Source: Streptomyces kaniharaensis (lineage in GTDB: Bacteria; Actinomycetota; Actinomycetes; Streptomycetales; Streptomycetaceae). From it: a stretch of 64,000 nucleotides of DNA. Where the stretch lies: NCBI RefSeq assembly GCF_009569385.1, contig NZ_WBOF01000001.1, positions 3,730,001-3,794,000 on the forward strand, read 5' to 3'. Position numbers and translations under genes: made by a program. Below, piece after piece: positions 24,235 through 32,204 of the stretch. Below the pieces are notes generated by a model that was not told the DNA's origin, searched no databases, and saw nothing but the letters and a program-made list of their open reading frames with translations. The number at the start of each line of letters is the position of its first letter. Positions within the stretch are counted from its first letter, which is position 1.

Positions 24235-26493
24235 ATGCAGGAAGACCTCTTGAGCGGCAGCCCCGTCGACGGCCACCACGGCTCCCCCTGGGCCGACCCC
24301 GCGGCCGCCACGGGCCCCGACGCCGTGCTCGCCGGGCTCGACCCCGAACAGCGCGCCGTCGCCACCGCCCTGCACGGGCCCGTCTGCGTCCTCGCCGGCG
24401 CCGGCACGGGCAAGACCCGCGCCATCACCCACCGCATCGCCTACGGCGTGCGCAGCGGCGTCTACCAACCCCAGCAGGTCCTCGCCGTCACCTTCACCGC
24501 CCGCGCCGCCGGCGAGATGCGCGGCCGGCTGCGCCAGCTCGGCGCCGACGGCGTCCAGGCCCGCACCTTCCACGCCGCCGCCCTGCGTCAGCTCCAGTAC
24601 TTCTGGCCCCGCGCCGTCGGCGGCCCCGTGCCCCAGCTGCTCGAACGCAAGGTCCAGCTCGTCGCCGAAGCCGCCGGCCGCTGCGGCCTGCGCGTCCAGC
24701 GCACCGAACTGCGCGATCTCACCGCCGAGATCGAATGGGCCAAGGTCACCCAGATCGGCCCCGACGACTACCCCGCCGCCGTCCAGAAGTCCGGCCGCGA
24801 AGCCCCCCGCGACCCGGCCGAGACCGCCCAGGTCTACCGCGTCTACGAGGAGACCAAGAGCCGCCGCGGCGTCATCGACTTCGAGGACGTCCTGCTGCTC
24901 ACCGCCGCCGTCCTGGAGGACCGGCCCGACATCGCCGACCAGGTCCGCGCCCAGTACCGGCACTTCACCGTCGACGAGTACCAGGACGTCTCCCCCCTCC
25001 AGCAGCGCCTGCTCGACCAGTGGACCGGCCCCGGCGGCGGCGCCAGCCTCTGCGTCGTCGGCGACGCCAGCCAGACCATCTACTCCTTCACCGGCGCCAC
25101 CCCCGACTACCTGCTCAACTTCCGCACCCGCCACCCCGAGGCCACCGTCGTCAAACTGGTCCGCGACTACCGCTCCACCCCGCAGGTCGTCCACCTCGCC
25201 AACGGACTCCTCGCCCAGGCCCGCGGCGAGGCCGCCCGGCACCGCCTCGAACTCGTCTCCCAGCGCGAGGCCGGCCCCGAACCCGTCTACACCGAGTACG
25301 AGGACGAACCCACCGAGGCCGAGACCACCGCCCGCCGGATCAAGGACCTCCTCGCCGCCGGCGTCCGCGCCAGCGAGGTCGCCGTCCTCTTCCGCACCAA
25401 CGGCCAGTCCGAGGTCTACGAACAGGCCCTCGCCGACCTCGGCATCCCCTACCAGCTCAAGGGCGCCGAACGGTTCTTCGAACGCCCCGAGGTCCGCGAC
25501 GCCGGCGTCCTCCTGCGCGGCGCCGCCCGCGCCGCCTCCGACCCGCTCACCGACGGCGCCCCCGACCTCGCCGGCCAGGTCCGCGCCGTCCTCGCCAGCC
25601 GCGGCTTCACCCCCGAACCACCGACCGGCTCGGGCGCCGTCCGCGACCGCTGGGAATCCCTCGCCGCCCTCGTCCGGCTCGCCGAGGAATTCGAACGCTC
25701 CCGCGCCGCCGCGGGCCTCGGCGCCGACCTCGCCGCCTACGTCACCGAACTCGACGCCCGCGCCGCCGCACAGCACGCCCCCGCCGTCGAAGGCGTCACC
25801 CTCGCCTCCCTGCACGCCGCCAAGGGCCTCGAATGGGACGCCGTCTTCCTCGTCGGCCTGACCGAAGGCACCCTGCCGATCATCTACGCCAAGACCGACG
25901 AACAGATCGAGGAGGAACGCCGCCTCCTCTACGTCGGCGTCACCCGCGCCCGCAAGCACCTCTCGCTCTCCTGGGCCCTCGCCCGCTCCCCGGGCGGCCG
26001 GGCCGGCCGCAAGCCCAGCCGCTTCCTGGACGGGCTGCGCCCCGGCTCCGCCGCGCCCGGCGCACGCACCGGCGGGCGGGGCGCGCGCGGGGGCGTCGAA
26101 CCCGGCGAGCGCGCCGCCGGACGGAAGGTCCGCGGACCGGTCACCTGCCGGGTCTGCGAGCGCGTCCTCACCGACGCCGTCGAACGCAAGCTGCGCCGCT
26201 GCGAGAGCTGCCCGTCCACCATGGACGAGGCGCTGTACGAGCGGCTGCGCGAGTGGCGGGCCCGGCAGGCCCGCAAGCAGGGCGCGCCGGCCTACGTCGT
26301 GTTCACCGACGCGACGCTCATGGCGATCGCCGAGGACGTGCCCGCGAACCGGCGGGAACTGGCGGTGATCTCGGGGGTCGGCGCGATGAAACTGGACAAG
26401 TACGGCGCCGCCGTGCTCTCGTTGTGTGCGGGGGAGGAGCCCGAGGAGGAACCGGACGGCGTCGAGGACGACGGTTCGGTCGAACCGGCGTGA
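24235..26493 (+). CDS. uvrD2: UvrD2: superfamily 1 DNA helicase with four-Cys and HRDC domains
   Basis: A 3'-5' DNA helicase in repair. Walker A GAGTGKTR (about residue 57), FTVDEYQDVSPLQQ (about 245), VVGDASQTIYSFTGA, LASLHAAKGLEWDAVF (about 525) and RLLYVGVTRARKHL are intact. After a Gly/Arg linker a zinc site CRVC...CESC (about 640-662) leads to a C-terminal HRDC domain (about 670-735) and an acidic tail. This architecture is that of actinobacterial UvrD2. 752 residues. ATG at 24235 has GAGG 9 nt upstream; an ATG three codons earlier overlaps that Shine-Dalgarno. Confidence 0.9.
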   Translation: MQEDLLSGSPVDGHHGSPWADPAAATGPDAVLAGLDPEQRAVATALHGPVCVLAGAGTGKTRAITHRIAYGVRSGVYQPQQVLAVTFTARAAGEMRGRLRQLGADGVQARTFHAAALRQLQYFWPRAVGGPVPQLLERKVQLVAEAAGRCGLRVQRTELRDLTAEIEWAKVTQIGPDDYPAAVQKSGREAPRDPAETAQVYRVYEETKSRRGVIDFEDVLLLTAAVLEDRPDIADQVRAQYRHFTVDEYQDVSPLQQRLLDQWTGPGGGASLCVVGDASQTIYSFTGATPDYLLNFRTRHPEATVVKLVRDYRSTPQVVHLANGLLAQARGEAARHRLELVSQREAGPEPVYTEYEDEPTEAETTARRIKDLLAAGVRASEVAVLFRTNGQSEVYEQALADLGIPYQLKGAERFFERPEVRDAGVLLRGAARAASDPLTDGAPDLAGQVRAVLASRGFTPEPPTGSGAVRDRWESLAALVRLAEEFERSRAAAGLGADLAAYVTELDARAAAQHAPAVEGVTLASLHAAKGLEWDAVFLVGLTEGTLPIIYAKTDEQIEEERRLLYVGVTRARKHLSLSWALARSPGGRAGRKPSRFLDGLRPGSAAPGARTGGRGARGGVEPGERAAGRKVRGPVTCRVCERVLTDAVERKLRRCESCPSTMDEALYERLREWRARQARKQGAPAYVVFTDATLMAIAEDVPANRRELAVISGVGAMKLDKYGAAVLSLCAGEEPEEEPDGVEDDGSVEPA

Positions 26494-26559
26494 GCCGGTC
26501 CGGGCGCGGTCCATGGGGCCGCTCGGGGGACTTCTGAACGCGTCGCGGAACTCGCCGTG

Positions 26560-26598
26560 AAAAATAGTTTGCGCGGCATACCGGGAGCGCAATAGCCT
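26560..26598 (+). promoter_or_regulatory. WhiB7-type autoregulated promoter of wblC
   Basis: An A/T box AAAAATA (26560-26566) lies 2-3 bp before a -35 TTGCGC (26569-26574), followed by 18 nt and a -10 TAGCCT (26593-26598). WhiB7-dependent promoters are known to need an A/T-rich stretch about 3 bp upstream of the -35, which its AT-hook contacts beside the housekeeping sigma factor. The transcript would start near 26605, about 870 nt before wblC. Confidence 0.7.
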
Positions 26599-26750
26599 GC
26601 CGGAGCGGTCAAGGGGACGCGGTCGCACGGGGTGACGCCTGTGCCTGCTCTCCTGTGCCCAACAGCTTCACAGCTTCACCGAGACAGACATCCGAACATT
26701 CGGAGCCGAGGGAACCCAGCTCCGCGAGACGCCGAGAGGAGGCGAAGACA

Positions 26751-27215
26751 GTGGAAAACATCATGATCACCAAAATGACTGGCCAGACCGTTGTCGCCGC
26801 CTCCCTGCGTGCCGCCCGCCTGCGGGCGTTCGCCGAGCTCGGTGGAACCGGTCTGGGTCTCGACACCACCGGTGTCTCCGTCGTCCCCGCCGCCGCTGTC
26901 AGTGGTCCTGGACACACTGATCTCTGTGTCGCGGGTGGCAGGAGCGTCGAAGGCACCTCGGTCGAGACCGGTCTGTCCCGCGACTGGGCGTCGTTCGGCA
27001 CGCCGCGCTCCCTGCGCGACGAGCGACCGACCCAGGCACCGAAGGCGGTCGTAGCCGCAGCAACGCATGGCGGCTATGCGCAGGTCATCGGTGCCGGAAA
27101 CCCCCAGAAGCAGAACGAGCAGCAGATTAACCAGGCCATGGCCGCCTTCATCGGTGCCAAGGCCATCCGGATGCGGGCCTTCCGCGGGCCTGAACCCTGG
27201 AGAGAACGAACCTGA
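26751..27215 (+). CDS. Leader ORF (candidate uORF) upstream of wblC
   Basis: GTG at 26751 has a very strong Shine-Dalgarno, GAGAGGAGG, 8 nt upstream, and opens a 154-codon frame ending at TGA 27213-27215. I recognise no domain. Codon use is mixed, with many A/T third positions in the first half, unlike neighbouring genes, and the product starts MENIMITKMTGQTVVAASLR. Its stop lies 24 nt before the attenuator stem, and its last codons contain CCGCGGGCC, which can pair with the terminator arms. The reading as a translated sensor uORF fits known whiB7/wblC leaders. The length is an open point: a shorter frame may be the working one, or the product may be a real small protein. Confidence 0.55.
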   Translation: MENIMITKMTGQTVVAASLRAARLRAFAELGGTGLGLDTTGVSVVPAAAVSGPGHTDLCVAGGRSVEGTSVETGLSRDWASFGTPRSLRDERPTQAPKAVVAAATHGGYAQVIGAGNPQKQNEQQINQAMAAFIGAKAIRMRAFRGPEPWRERT

Positions 27216-27239
27216 GCCAACCTCAGGTCGGCACCTCCA

Positions 27240-27285
27240 GGGCCGCGGAACCCGTCACACCGGGATCCGCGGCCCTTCTGTTTTG
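27240..27285 (+). terminator. Attenuator terminator in the wblC leader
   Basis: GGGCCGCGGAACCCG (27240-27254) pairs with CGGGATCCGCGGCCC (27261-27275), one mismatch, 6-nt loop, followed by TTCTGTTTTG. A strong intrinsic terminator lying after the leader ORF and 190 nt before wblC can only work as a premature stop that must be overcome to express wblC. Confidence 0.8.
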
Positions 27286-27477
27286 TCCGGTACGCAAGAC
27301 CACACCAGGCCCCCCGGGGCCTCCGGCCCAGCACCACCAGTCCACTGGGCCGGAACCACTGAGAAGACGAGGAAGACGCCAACAGTGTCCACGGTCATCA
27401 CGCCGCCCATCCCGTCCGTACCGCCGACAAGCCAGATCACCAAGGCCGACCAGGCCGACCCCCCGGAGGTTCCTTCC

Positions 27478-27753
27478 ATGCAGCTCGGTTCCATCGAGCA
27501 GGCCGAGGCGCTCGGTCTCCCCATCCCCTGCCGGGCCTTCGACCCCGAGGTCTTCTTCGCCGAGACGCCCGCCGACGTCGAGTACGCGAAGTCCCTCTGC
27601 GGCACCTGCCCGGTGAAGGAGGCCTGTCTGGCCGGCGCCCTCGAGCGGCGCGAGCCGTGGGGCGTCTGGGGCGGCGAGCTCTTCGTCCAGGGTGTCGTCG
27701 TGGCCCGCAAGCGGCCCCGCGGCCGTCCGCGCAAGACCGAGGTCGTGGCGTGA
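27478..27753 (+). CDS. wblC: WblC/WhiB7: Fe-S transcription factor for intrinsic antibiotic resistance
   Basis: Activates genes for resistance to ribosome-targeting drugs together with the housekeeping sigma factor. The WhiB [4Fe-4S] ligands are Cys18, Cys41, Cys44 and Cys50; the turn PWGVWGGE follows; and the C-terminal AT-hook RKRPRGRPRK marks the WhiB7 subclass. ATG at 27478 has GGAGG 8 nt upstream and gives 91 residues, the usual WhiB7 size; the frame is open much further upstream but that part lies in the leader. Expression is probably controlled by self-activation at 26560-26598 and by attenuation at 27240-27285. Confidence 0.93.
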   Translation: MQLGSIEQAEALGLPIPCRAFDPEVFFAETPADVEYAKSLCGTCPVKEACLAGALERREPWGVWGGELFVQGVVVARKRPRGRPRKTEVVA

Positions 27754-27903
27754 ACCCCGACCACGGAGCCGGAGCCGTCCGCCGGGGAGAGCAGCCCCCG
27801 CTGGACAACGCCCTCCGCCGCTCCGTGAGGATCGCCGCCGCCAAGGCCGACGCAGCCCGCACCGCACACCACCCGACTTCGCACCACGAGCAGGACCACC
27901 ACA

Positions 27904-28148
27904 TGACCGCCGCCGCCATCGATCCCACCGTCCGCGCCGAGCAGACCACCGAACGTCAGATCCAGAACAGGACCCTCGAGATGCAACTTCTCCACGAATC
28001 CCTGGCCCGCGCCCATATGCAAGAGCGACTCCACGAGGCCGAGCACCAACGGCTCGTCACCCGGATCGCCCGGGCGCGCAAGCTCAAGCAGCGGGCCGAG
28101 CGTGCCTCGCTGCGGGCCCGCAAGGCCCTCGCCGTCGCGCTCATGTAG
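27904..28148 (+). CDS. Small basic coiled-coil protein of unknown function
   Basis: 81 residues, mostly one charged helix: about residues 20-75 alternate Glu/Gln/Arg/Leu (LEMQLLHESLARAHMQERL) and end in an Arg/Lys/Ala-rich tail. No known domain is recognised; similar short proteins rich in LLHExLAR occur in Streptomyces. ATG 27904 has AGGA 8 nt upstream. The frame is open back to a GTG at 27750 that overlaps the wblC stop (GTGA) and would add 51 residues, so coupling to wblC is possible. A strong terminator follows. It is probably co-transcribed with wblC. Confidence 0.6.
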
Positions 28149-28178
28149 GCGCGCGGACGCCAGTTCGACCCCCGTCGT

Positions 28179-28217
28179 GCCGCAGGCCGCCCCCCATCAC
28201 GGGGAGCGGCCTGCGGC
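28179..28217. terminator. Bidirectional terminator
   Basis: GCCGCAGGCCGC plus CCCC pairs with GGGG, a bulged A and GCGGCCTGCGGC around ATCAC. It lies between the convergent small gene and the ABC1-kinase gene, serving both. Confidence 0.8.
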
Positions 28218-28232
28218 CGTTGCGGCTCCTGC

Positions 28233-29621
28233 TCAGCTTTGCGGCTTGCGCGCCGCCCCCTTCGGGGACTTCGCAGGCCGCTTCGCCGGCTCATGCACCG
28301 AGAACTCCGGCAGCCACTCCAGCATCTCCGCCCGGAACGGCGCCTTCGCACCCAACTGACACAGCACCCCGATCGTGCTCAGCGTCACCCGATGGATCAG
28401 CAGATACGCCGGCGGCAGGTTCAGCTGCTTGCCCAGGTTGTAGGCCGGCGAGCGCGGATCGGCGATCCGGGCCGCCTGCGCCCGCATCCAGGCCCGGGTG
28501 AAGTGGAAGGTGTCCACCGCGGCCGGCTCGATGATCGGCACCAGGTAGTCCAGCACCGCGTCCGGATCCAGCTCGATCGACGGCTTGACGAAGCCCTCCT
28601 CGCGCAGCATCTTCAACACGCCCGCCGCGTCCCCGTCCAGCGCCATCCGCAACGACGCCCCGATCGGCGCCGGCAACCCGCCCGGCAGCCGGTCCACCGT
28701 GCCGAAGTCCAGCACCCCGAGCCGCCAGCCCGACGCCGGGCCGTCGTCCTTCAGCAGCCGGAAGTTGCCCGGGTGCGGGTCCGCGTGCAGCAGACCCGTC
28801 CGGGACGGGCCCGCGAACAGGAACCGGGCCAGCAACTGGCCCGCCCGGTCGCGCTCCTCCTGCGTGCCGCTCGCGATCACCTCGGCCAGCGGCGTGCCGT
28901 CCATCCACTCCGTCACCAGCACCTGGTCGGCCTGCGCCACGACCCTCGGCACCACGATGTCGGGGTCGTCCGCGAACTCCTCGGCGTGCCGGCGCTGCGC
29001 CTGCGCCTCCAGCTCGTAGTCGAGCTCCTCGGAGACTCGCTCGCGCAGCTCGGTGATCAGCGGCTTGATGTCCAGCCCCGGGACCAGCGGGCCCAGCAGC
29101 CAGGCGACCCGGCTCAGCTGCGACAGGTCCGCGAGCAGCGCATCGCCCGCGCCCGGGTACTGCACCTTGACCGCGACCCGGCGCCCGTCGTGCCAGATCG
29201 CCTTGTGCACCTGCCCGATGGACGCCGCCGCGGCCGGCCGGTCGTCGAACTCCTGGAACAGGCCGCGCCAGCCGTCCCCGAGCCGCTCGGCGAGAGCGGC
29301 GTGCACCTTGGCGGCGGGCATCGGGGGAGCGGCGTCCTGAAGCTTGGTCAGCGCGGCGCGGTACGGCCCGGCGACCTCCTCCGGCAGCGCGGCCTCGAAG
29401 ACGGACAGCACCTGCCCGAACTTCATCGCCCCGCCCTTGAGTTCACCCAGCACCTTGAACAGCTGGTCGGCGGTGGCCTGCTGGAGCTCGGCCGTCACCA
29501 CCTCGGCGGACCGGCCGCCGATCCGCTTGCCCAGCCCGAGCGTGGCCCGCCCGGCTATCCCCAGCGGCAGGGCGGCGAGCCGTGCCGTGCGGGTCACTGC
29601 CTTGCGCGGAAGATCGCTCAC
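28233..29621 (-). CDS. ABC1/AarF (UbiB-like) atypical kinase
   Basis: Member of the ABC1 family of atypical kinases or ATPases. Motifs include the KxGQ helix ([11 protein letters not shown], about 65), the Ala-rich loop ([11 protein letters not shown]), the nucleotide-binding Lys in VAVKVQYPG, Glu in [14 protein letters not shown], the catalytic-loop equivalent [13 protein letters not shown] and metal-binding LDFGTVD. All the usual ABC1 signature residues are present. GTG at 29621 has GGAGG 5 nt upstream. 462 residues with a Lys/Pro-rich tail. In other organisms these proteins support quinone or lipid metabolism; nothing nearby identifies the substrate. Confidence 0.88.
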   Translation of the reverse strand: MSDLPRKAVTRTARLAALPLGIAGRATLGLGKRIGGRSAEVVTAELQQATADQLFKVLGELKGGAMKFGQVLSVFEAALPEEVAGPYRAALTKLQDAAPPMPAAKVHAALAERLGDGWRGLFQEFDDRPAAAASIGQVHKAIWHDGRRVAVKVQYPGAGDALLADLSQLSRVAWLLGPLVPGLDIKPLITELRERVSEELDYELEAQAQRRHAEEFADDPDIVVPRVVAQADQVLVTEWMDGTPLAEVIASGTQEERDRAGQLLARFLFAGPSRTGLLHADPHPGNFRLLKDDGPASGWRLGVLDFGTVDRLPGGLPAPIGASLRMALDGDAAGVLKMLREEGFVKPSIELDPDAVLDYLVPIIEPAAVDTFHFTRAWMRAQAARIADPRSPAYNLGKQLNLPPAYLLIHRVTLSTIGVLCQLGAKAPFRAEMLEWLPEFSVHEPAKRPAKSPKGAARKPQS

Positions 29622-29912
29622 CGGGCCTCCATCCCACACCGCGGCCCCCCAACACCGGACGGCCGACCATCACTACGCCATTGTGCCCGCTCCCCGCCCC
29701 GCGTCCGCCCGCATTTCGCGGAGGCTTGCGGGCGTTCTGCTCGAGGGCTGCGGCTCGTGGGGGAGGGGCGGGCGCAGGGCCAGGCCGAACGAGGACGACT
29801 TCGGGGCCGTAGCTGCACTTGCTGTCGCGGGTGGCCACCGGATCGATGCCGCGGGCGGCGGTCGCGGCGGAGCAGGCCGGGAGCCGCCGAACTCGCCGCC
29901 TGACGCGGATCG

Positions 29913-29991
29913 CCGATCCCACCGATCCCACCGATCTCACTGATCTTGCCGAGCTCACCGATAAGGCCGGTGCCCCTGGGGTACCGGCCTT
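29913..29991. repeat. Six 9-bp tandem repeats followed by a hairpin
   Basis: Units of CCGATCCCA decay along 29913-29966 (copies 1 and 2 identical, 3 with one change, 4-6 weaker). Directly after, AAGGCCGGT (29963-29971) pairs with ACCGGCCTT (29983-29991), with an inner CCCC/GGGG, a likely terminator for the reductase gene ending at 30067. The rest of the gene-free stretch 29622-30066 shows nothing I can support as coding. Confidence 0.6.
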
Positions 29992-30066
29992 CGGTGGCGC
30001 GTGGGGGCGGCGCGTGAGAAGTCGGACGGGCCGACTTCCTGTGCTGCCATTCTGTCCTTTGGTTCG

Positions 30067-30663
30067 TCAGGCGGTGCTGGCGCGGCGGTAGGTGGCCACG
30101 TGGACGCCCGTCTTGGCGATGGCGGTGGAGGCCAGATCGAGCGTGCGCAGGGTGCCGTCCGCCGGGAAGATCGTCTTGCCGCCGCCGAGCAGGACGGGCA
30201 TCACCATGAGGCGGAGCTCGTCCACCAGGTCCTCGCTCAGGAGGCTGCGCACGAGGGTGGGGCTGCCCATGACCAGCAGATCGCCGCCGTCGGCCTTGCG
30301 CTGGTGCCGGGCCCAGGCGATGGCGTCGTCGCCGGGGACGAGCGTGGTGTTGGCCCAGGTGAGGTCGGACTCGCCGAGCGTGCGGGAGACGACGTACTTG
30401 GGGATGGAGTTCATCTGGTCGGCGAACGGGTCGCCGGCGCGCTCGGGCCAGGCCGCGGCCATCGTCTGCCAGGTGCGGCGGCCGAACAGCAGGGCGTCGG
30501 CGGTGCTCATCGCGTCGTTGATGAAGGAGCCCATGGTCTCCGGGTCGAAGAACTGGTGCGACCAGCCGCCGTGGGCGAAGCCGCCGTCGGTGTCCTCCTG
30601 CGGGCCGCCGGGGGCCTGCACGACGCCGTCCAGGCTGATGAACTCGCTGATCACGATGCGCAT
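30067..30663 (-). CDS. Dihydrofolate-reductase-fold protein (RibD C-terminal family)
   Basis: NADPH-binding reductase fold related to the RibD C-terminal domain, found widely in actinobacteria as stand-alone proteins of unknown substrate. MRIVISEFISLDGVVQAPGG opens it, LLFGRRTWQTM and NSIPKYVVSRTL follow, then the cofactor loop DLLVMGSPTLVRSLL and LMVMPVLLGGGKTIF. 198 residues, cytoplasmic. It is not true FolA: the sequence pattern and length fit the YyaP/YwjB-like group. Two 14-bp direct repeats lie upstream at 30731 and 30761. Confidence 0.85.
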   Translation of the reverse strand: MRIVISEFISLDGVVQAPGGPQEDTDGGFAHGGWSHQFFDPETMGSFINDAMSTADALLFGRRTWQTMAAAWPERAGDPFADQMNSIPKYVVSRTLGESDLTWANTTLVPGDDAIAWARHQRKADGGDLLVMGSPTLVRSLLSEDLVDELRLMVMPVLLGGGKTIFPADGTLRTLDLASTAIAKTGVHVATYRRASTA

Positions 30664-30730
30664 GGGGTTCGCTCCTTTTGCTCGCTTCGGGCTTACGGAA
30701 ATGGAGACCGGGGTGCTGCTCGAAAATCAT

Positions 30731-30774
30731 CGCCCGGGTCGGGGTGATCTGTCTCACACTCGCCCGGGTCGGGG
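30731..30774. repeat. Paired 14-bp direct repeats upstream of the reductase gene
   Basis: CGCCCGGGTCGGGG occurs at 30731-30744 and 30761-30774, start to start 30 bp, about three helical turns. This could be a tandem regulator site for the gene starting at 30663; the regulator is unknown. Confidence 0.45.
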
Positions 30775-30863
30775 GCCCACCCCCCTCCCCCTCCCACCCA
30801 CCCTCCGCCCCGCCCACCTGCCGAACGCCTACCAAGCTGCCCTCCCCCCACCCACCACCACCC

Positions 30864-31949
30864 TCACCTCGGCGGCTGCGGCTGCCACAGGCAGCCGCAG
30901 TCCGGGTGCCCCCTCAGCCGCAGGCGGCGTGGCATCCCGTCGCTCGCCGACAGCTCGCACCACCCGTCCACGCTCGGCGGTCGCCCGCCGTCCAGGTGCA
31001 CCTGGACATGGAGTGCCGCCAGGCCGGCCACTGCCGTGGCCAGTGCGGTGTCGCAGGCCGGGGTGCGCGCCCGCCCCGGTCCTCCGTCCGCAACCTGGGC
31101 CAGCATCCGTGGCCAGGCCGCGTCCTCGTCCTCCCTCAACAGCACCAGGCAGTGCCCACACGCCGACACCCCTGGCACCACCAGCGGACCGACCACCCCG
31201 AACTCCTCGACCACCCCCACGTACAGGTGCGGTACCCCGGCCCGGAGTAACTGCCGCGCCTCGTACGCCCCGCCCGCGAACGCCCCGCTCCCGTCCCGCG
31301 GCGCCAGGACCACGAGATCGGGCGGCTCGTCCCCGGTCCGCCGTGCGGCAGGTGCCTGGCGCCGTGCCGAGGCCCGCTGCACCGCCTCCTTCGCGGCCGT
31401 CGCCCGCAGCCGTCCGACGTCCGAGGGCGGCACCCCCGCGGGGGAGCAGTCGCCGGGCCGGACCCGGCCGCCGTCCTTCACCGTGACCACCCCCGTCCCG
31501 CCGGCGGCGAGCACCGCCGCCACGGCGGCCCCCACCCGCCCCGCACCGCGCACCTCGATCCGGGCACCCGCCCGCCGGGCCAGCACCGCCGGTGCGGCGC
31601 CCGGGCCTGAGTGCACCAGCGAGAGCGACGCGAGGTCCGGCCCCAGCAGGTCCCGATGCGGCTGCGGGAACCGGGCCAGCGCCGCCTCGTCGGCCTCCGC
31701 GTCGTCAAGCAGCCCGGCCTGCTCCAGTTCGTCCAGCAGTGCTTCCGCGGGATCCCGCCCGAACCCGATCCGCTCGCCGGCCTCCAGCAGGGCGGGCCGG
31801 TCCCGTGTCCCGTCGAGCAGGCCCAGGAAGTCGCACAGGGTCTTGTCGGCGCGTTCGAGCACCCCCGCATACCGGCGGACGGTGCCGAACTGCAGGATCT
31901 CGGAGTCCCGCCAGCTGCGGGACAGAGCGGGCTTCAGCGCGAGGCGCAC
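30864..31949 (-). CDS. ThiF/E1-like protein related to TOMM leader-binding cyclodehydratase partners
   Basis: 361 residues. The N-terminal part (about 1-100) looks like the peptide-clasp and winged-helix region of RiPP cyclodehydratase partners (LKPALSRSW, then GRDPAEALLDELEQAGLLDD). A glycine-rich Rossmann core follows (RGAGRVGAAVAAVLAAGGTG, about 140), then DCSPAGVPPSDVG. Cysteines in CGHC (about 265) and HPDCGC at the end could hold zinc as in E1-like proteins. No YcaO, precursor peptide or protease gene is near, so it appears to be an orphan. GTG at 31949 has AAGGAAG about 8 nt upstream. Biochemical role unknown; non-catalytic peptide binding is a reasonable guess. Confidence 0.65.
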   Translation of the reverse strand: MRLALKPALSRSWRDSEILQFGTVRRYAGVLERADKTLCDFLGLLDGTRDRPALLEAGERIGFGRDPAEALLDELEQAGLLDDAEADEAALARFPQPHRDLLGPDLASLSLVHSGPGAAPAVLARRAGARIEVRGAGRVGAAVAAVLAAGGTGVVTVKDGGRVRPGDCSPAGVPPSDVGRLRATAAKEAVQRASARRQAPAARRTGDEPPDLVVLAPRDGSGAFAGGAYEARQLLRAGVPHLYVGVVEEFGVVGPLVVPGVSACGHCLVLLREDEDAAWPRMLAQVADGGPGRARTPACDTALATAVAGLAALHVQVHLDGGRPPSVDGWCELSASDGMPRRLRLRGHPDCGCLWQPQPPR

Positions 31950-32020
31950 GGCGATCTTCCTTCCGATGGTTTCCGGACGGCTGACTGCAGCTTGCCCTAT
32001 CGGCCCGACATCGCGCGCAG

Positions 32021-32080
32021 AGTTATCCACAGGCCCGATCCTGTGATCGCATCATCCGTTCGCGGGCCTTGTGGATAACT
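32021..32080. promoter_or_regulatory. Long inverted repeat carrying two consensus DnaA boxes
   Basis: AGTTATCCACAGGCCCG (32021-32037) and CGGGCCTTGTGGATAACT (32063-32080) are reverse complements except for one extra base. Each contains a perfect TTATCCACA box (32023-32031 plus strand, 32070-32078 minus strand). It sits in the 255-bp gap between divergent genes. Confidence 0.6.
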
Positions 32081-32191
32081 GTCGATCCACCCCGCCGTCG
32101 GTTTCCGGACACCCCCGGTTGGTCTTTCGTTCCCGATCACTCCACGAAAGATTCCGGCCAAGGCAGCGGACTTCCGTCCGTGATACCGGGT

Positions 32192-32197
32192 AACGTC
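32192..32197 (+). promoter_or_regulatory. -10 element, leaderless geometry
   Basis: TAACGT ends 7 nt before the ATG at 32205 with no Shine-Dalgarno, pointing to a leaderless transcript of the metallopeptidase gene. Confidence 0.5.
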
Positions 32198-32204
32198 GTG
32201 TGCC

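Noticed and set aside
26535..26571. A SigR promoter for wblC (GGAAC ... GTT)
   Set aside because: The spacing is only 15 nt. The WhiB7-type promoter at 26560-26598 explains the region better.
29913..29966. CRISPR-like array
   Set aside because: The repeats are contiguous 9-bp units with no spacers, and no cas genes are in the window.
30067..30663. folA dihydrofolate reductase
   Set aside because: The fold matches the RibD C-terminal-type family and not classical FolA: the sequence blocks and the 198-residue length differ and no thyA is nearby.
30864..31949. A TOMM/thiopeptide biosynthetic cluster around the ThiF-like gene
   Set aside because: No YcaO, precursor, dehydrogenase or transporter gene adjoins; neighbours are unrelated housekeeping genes.
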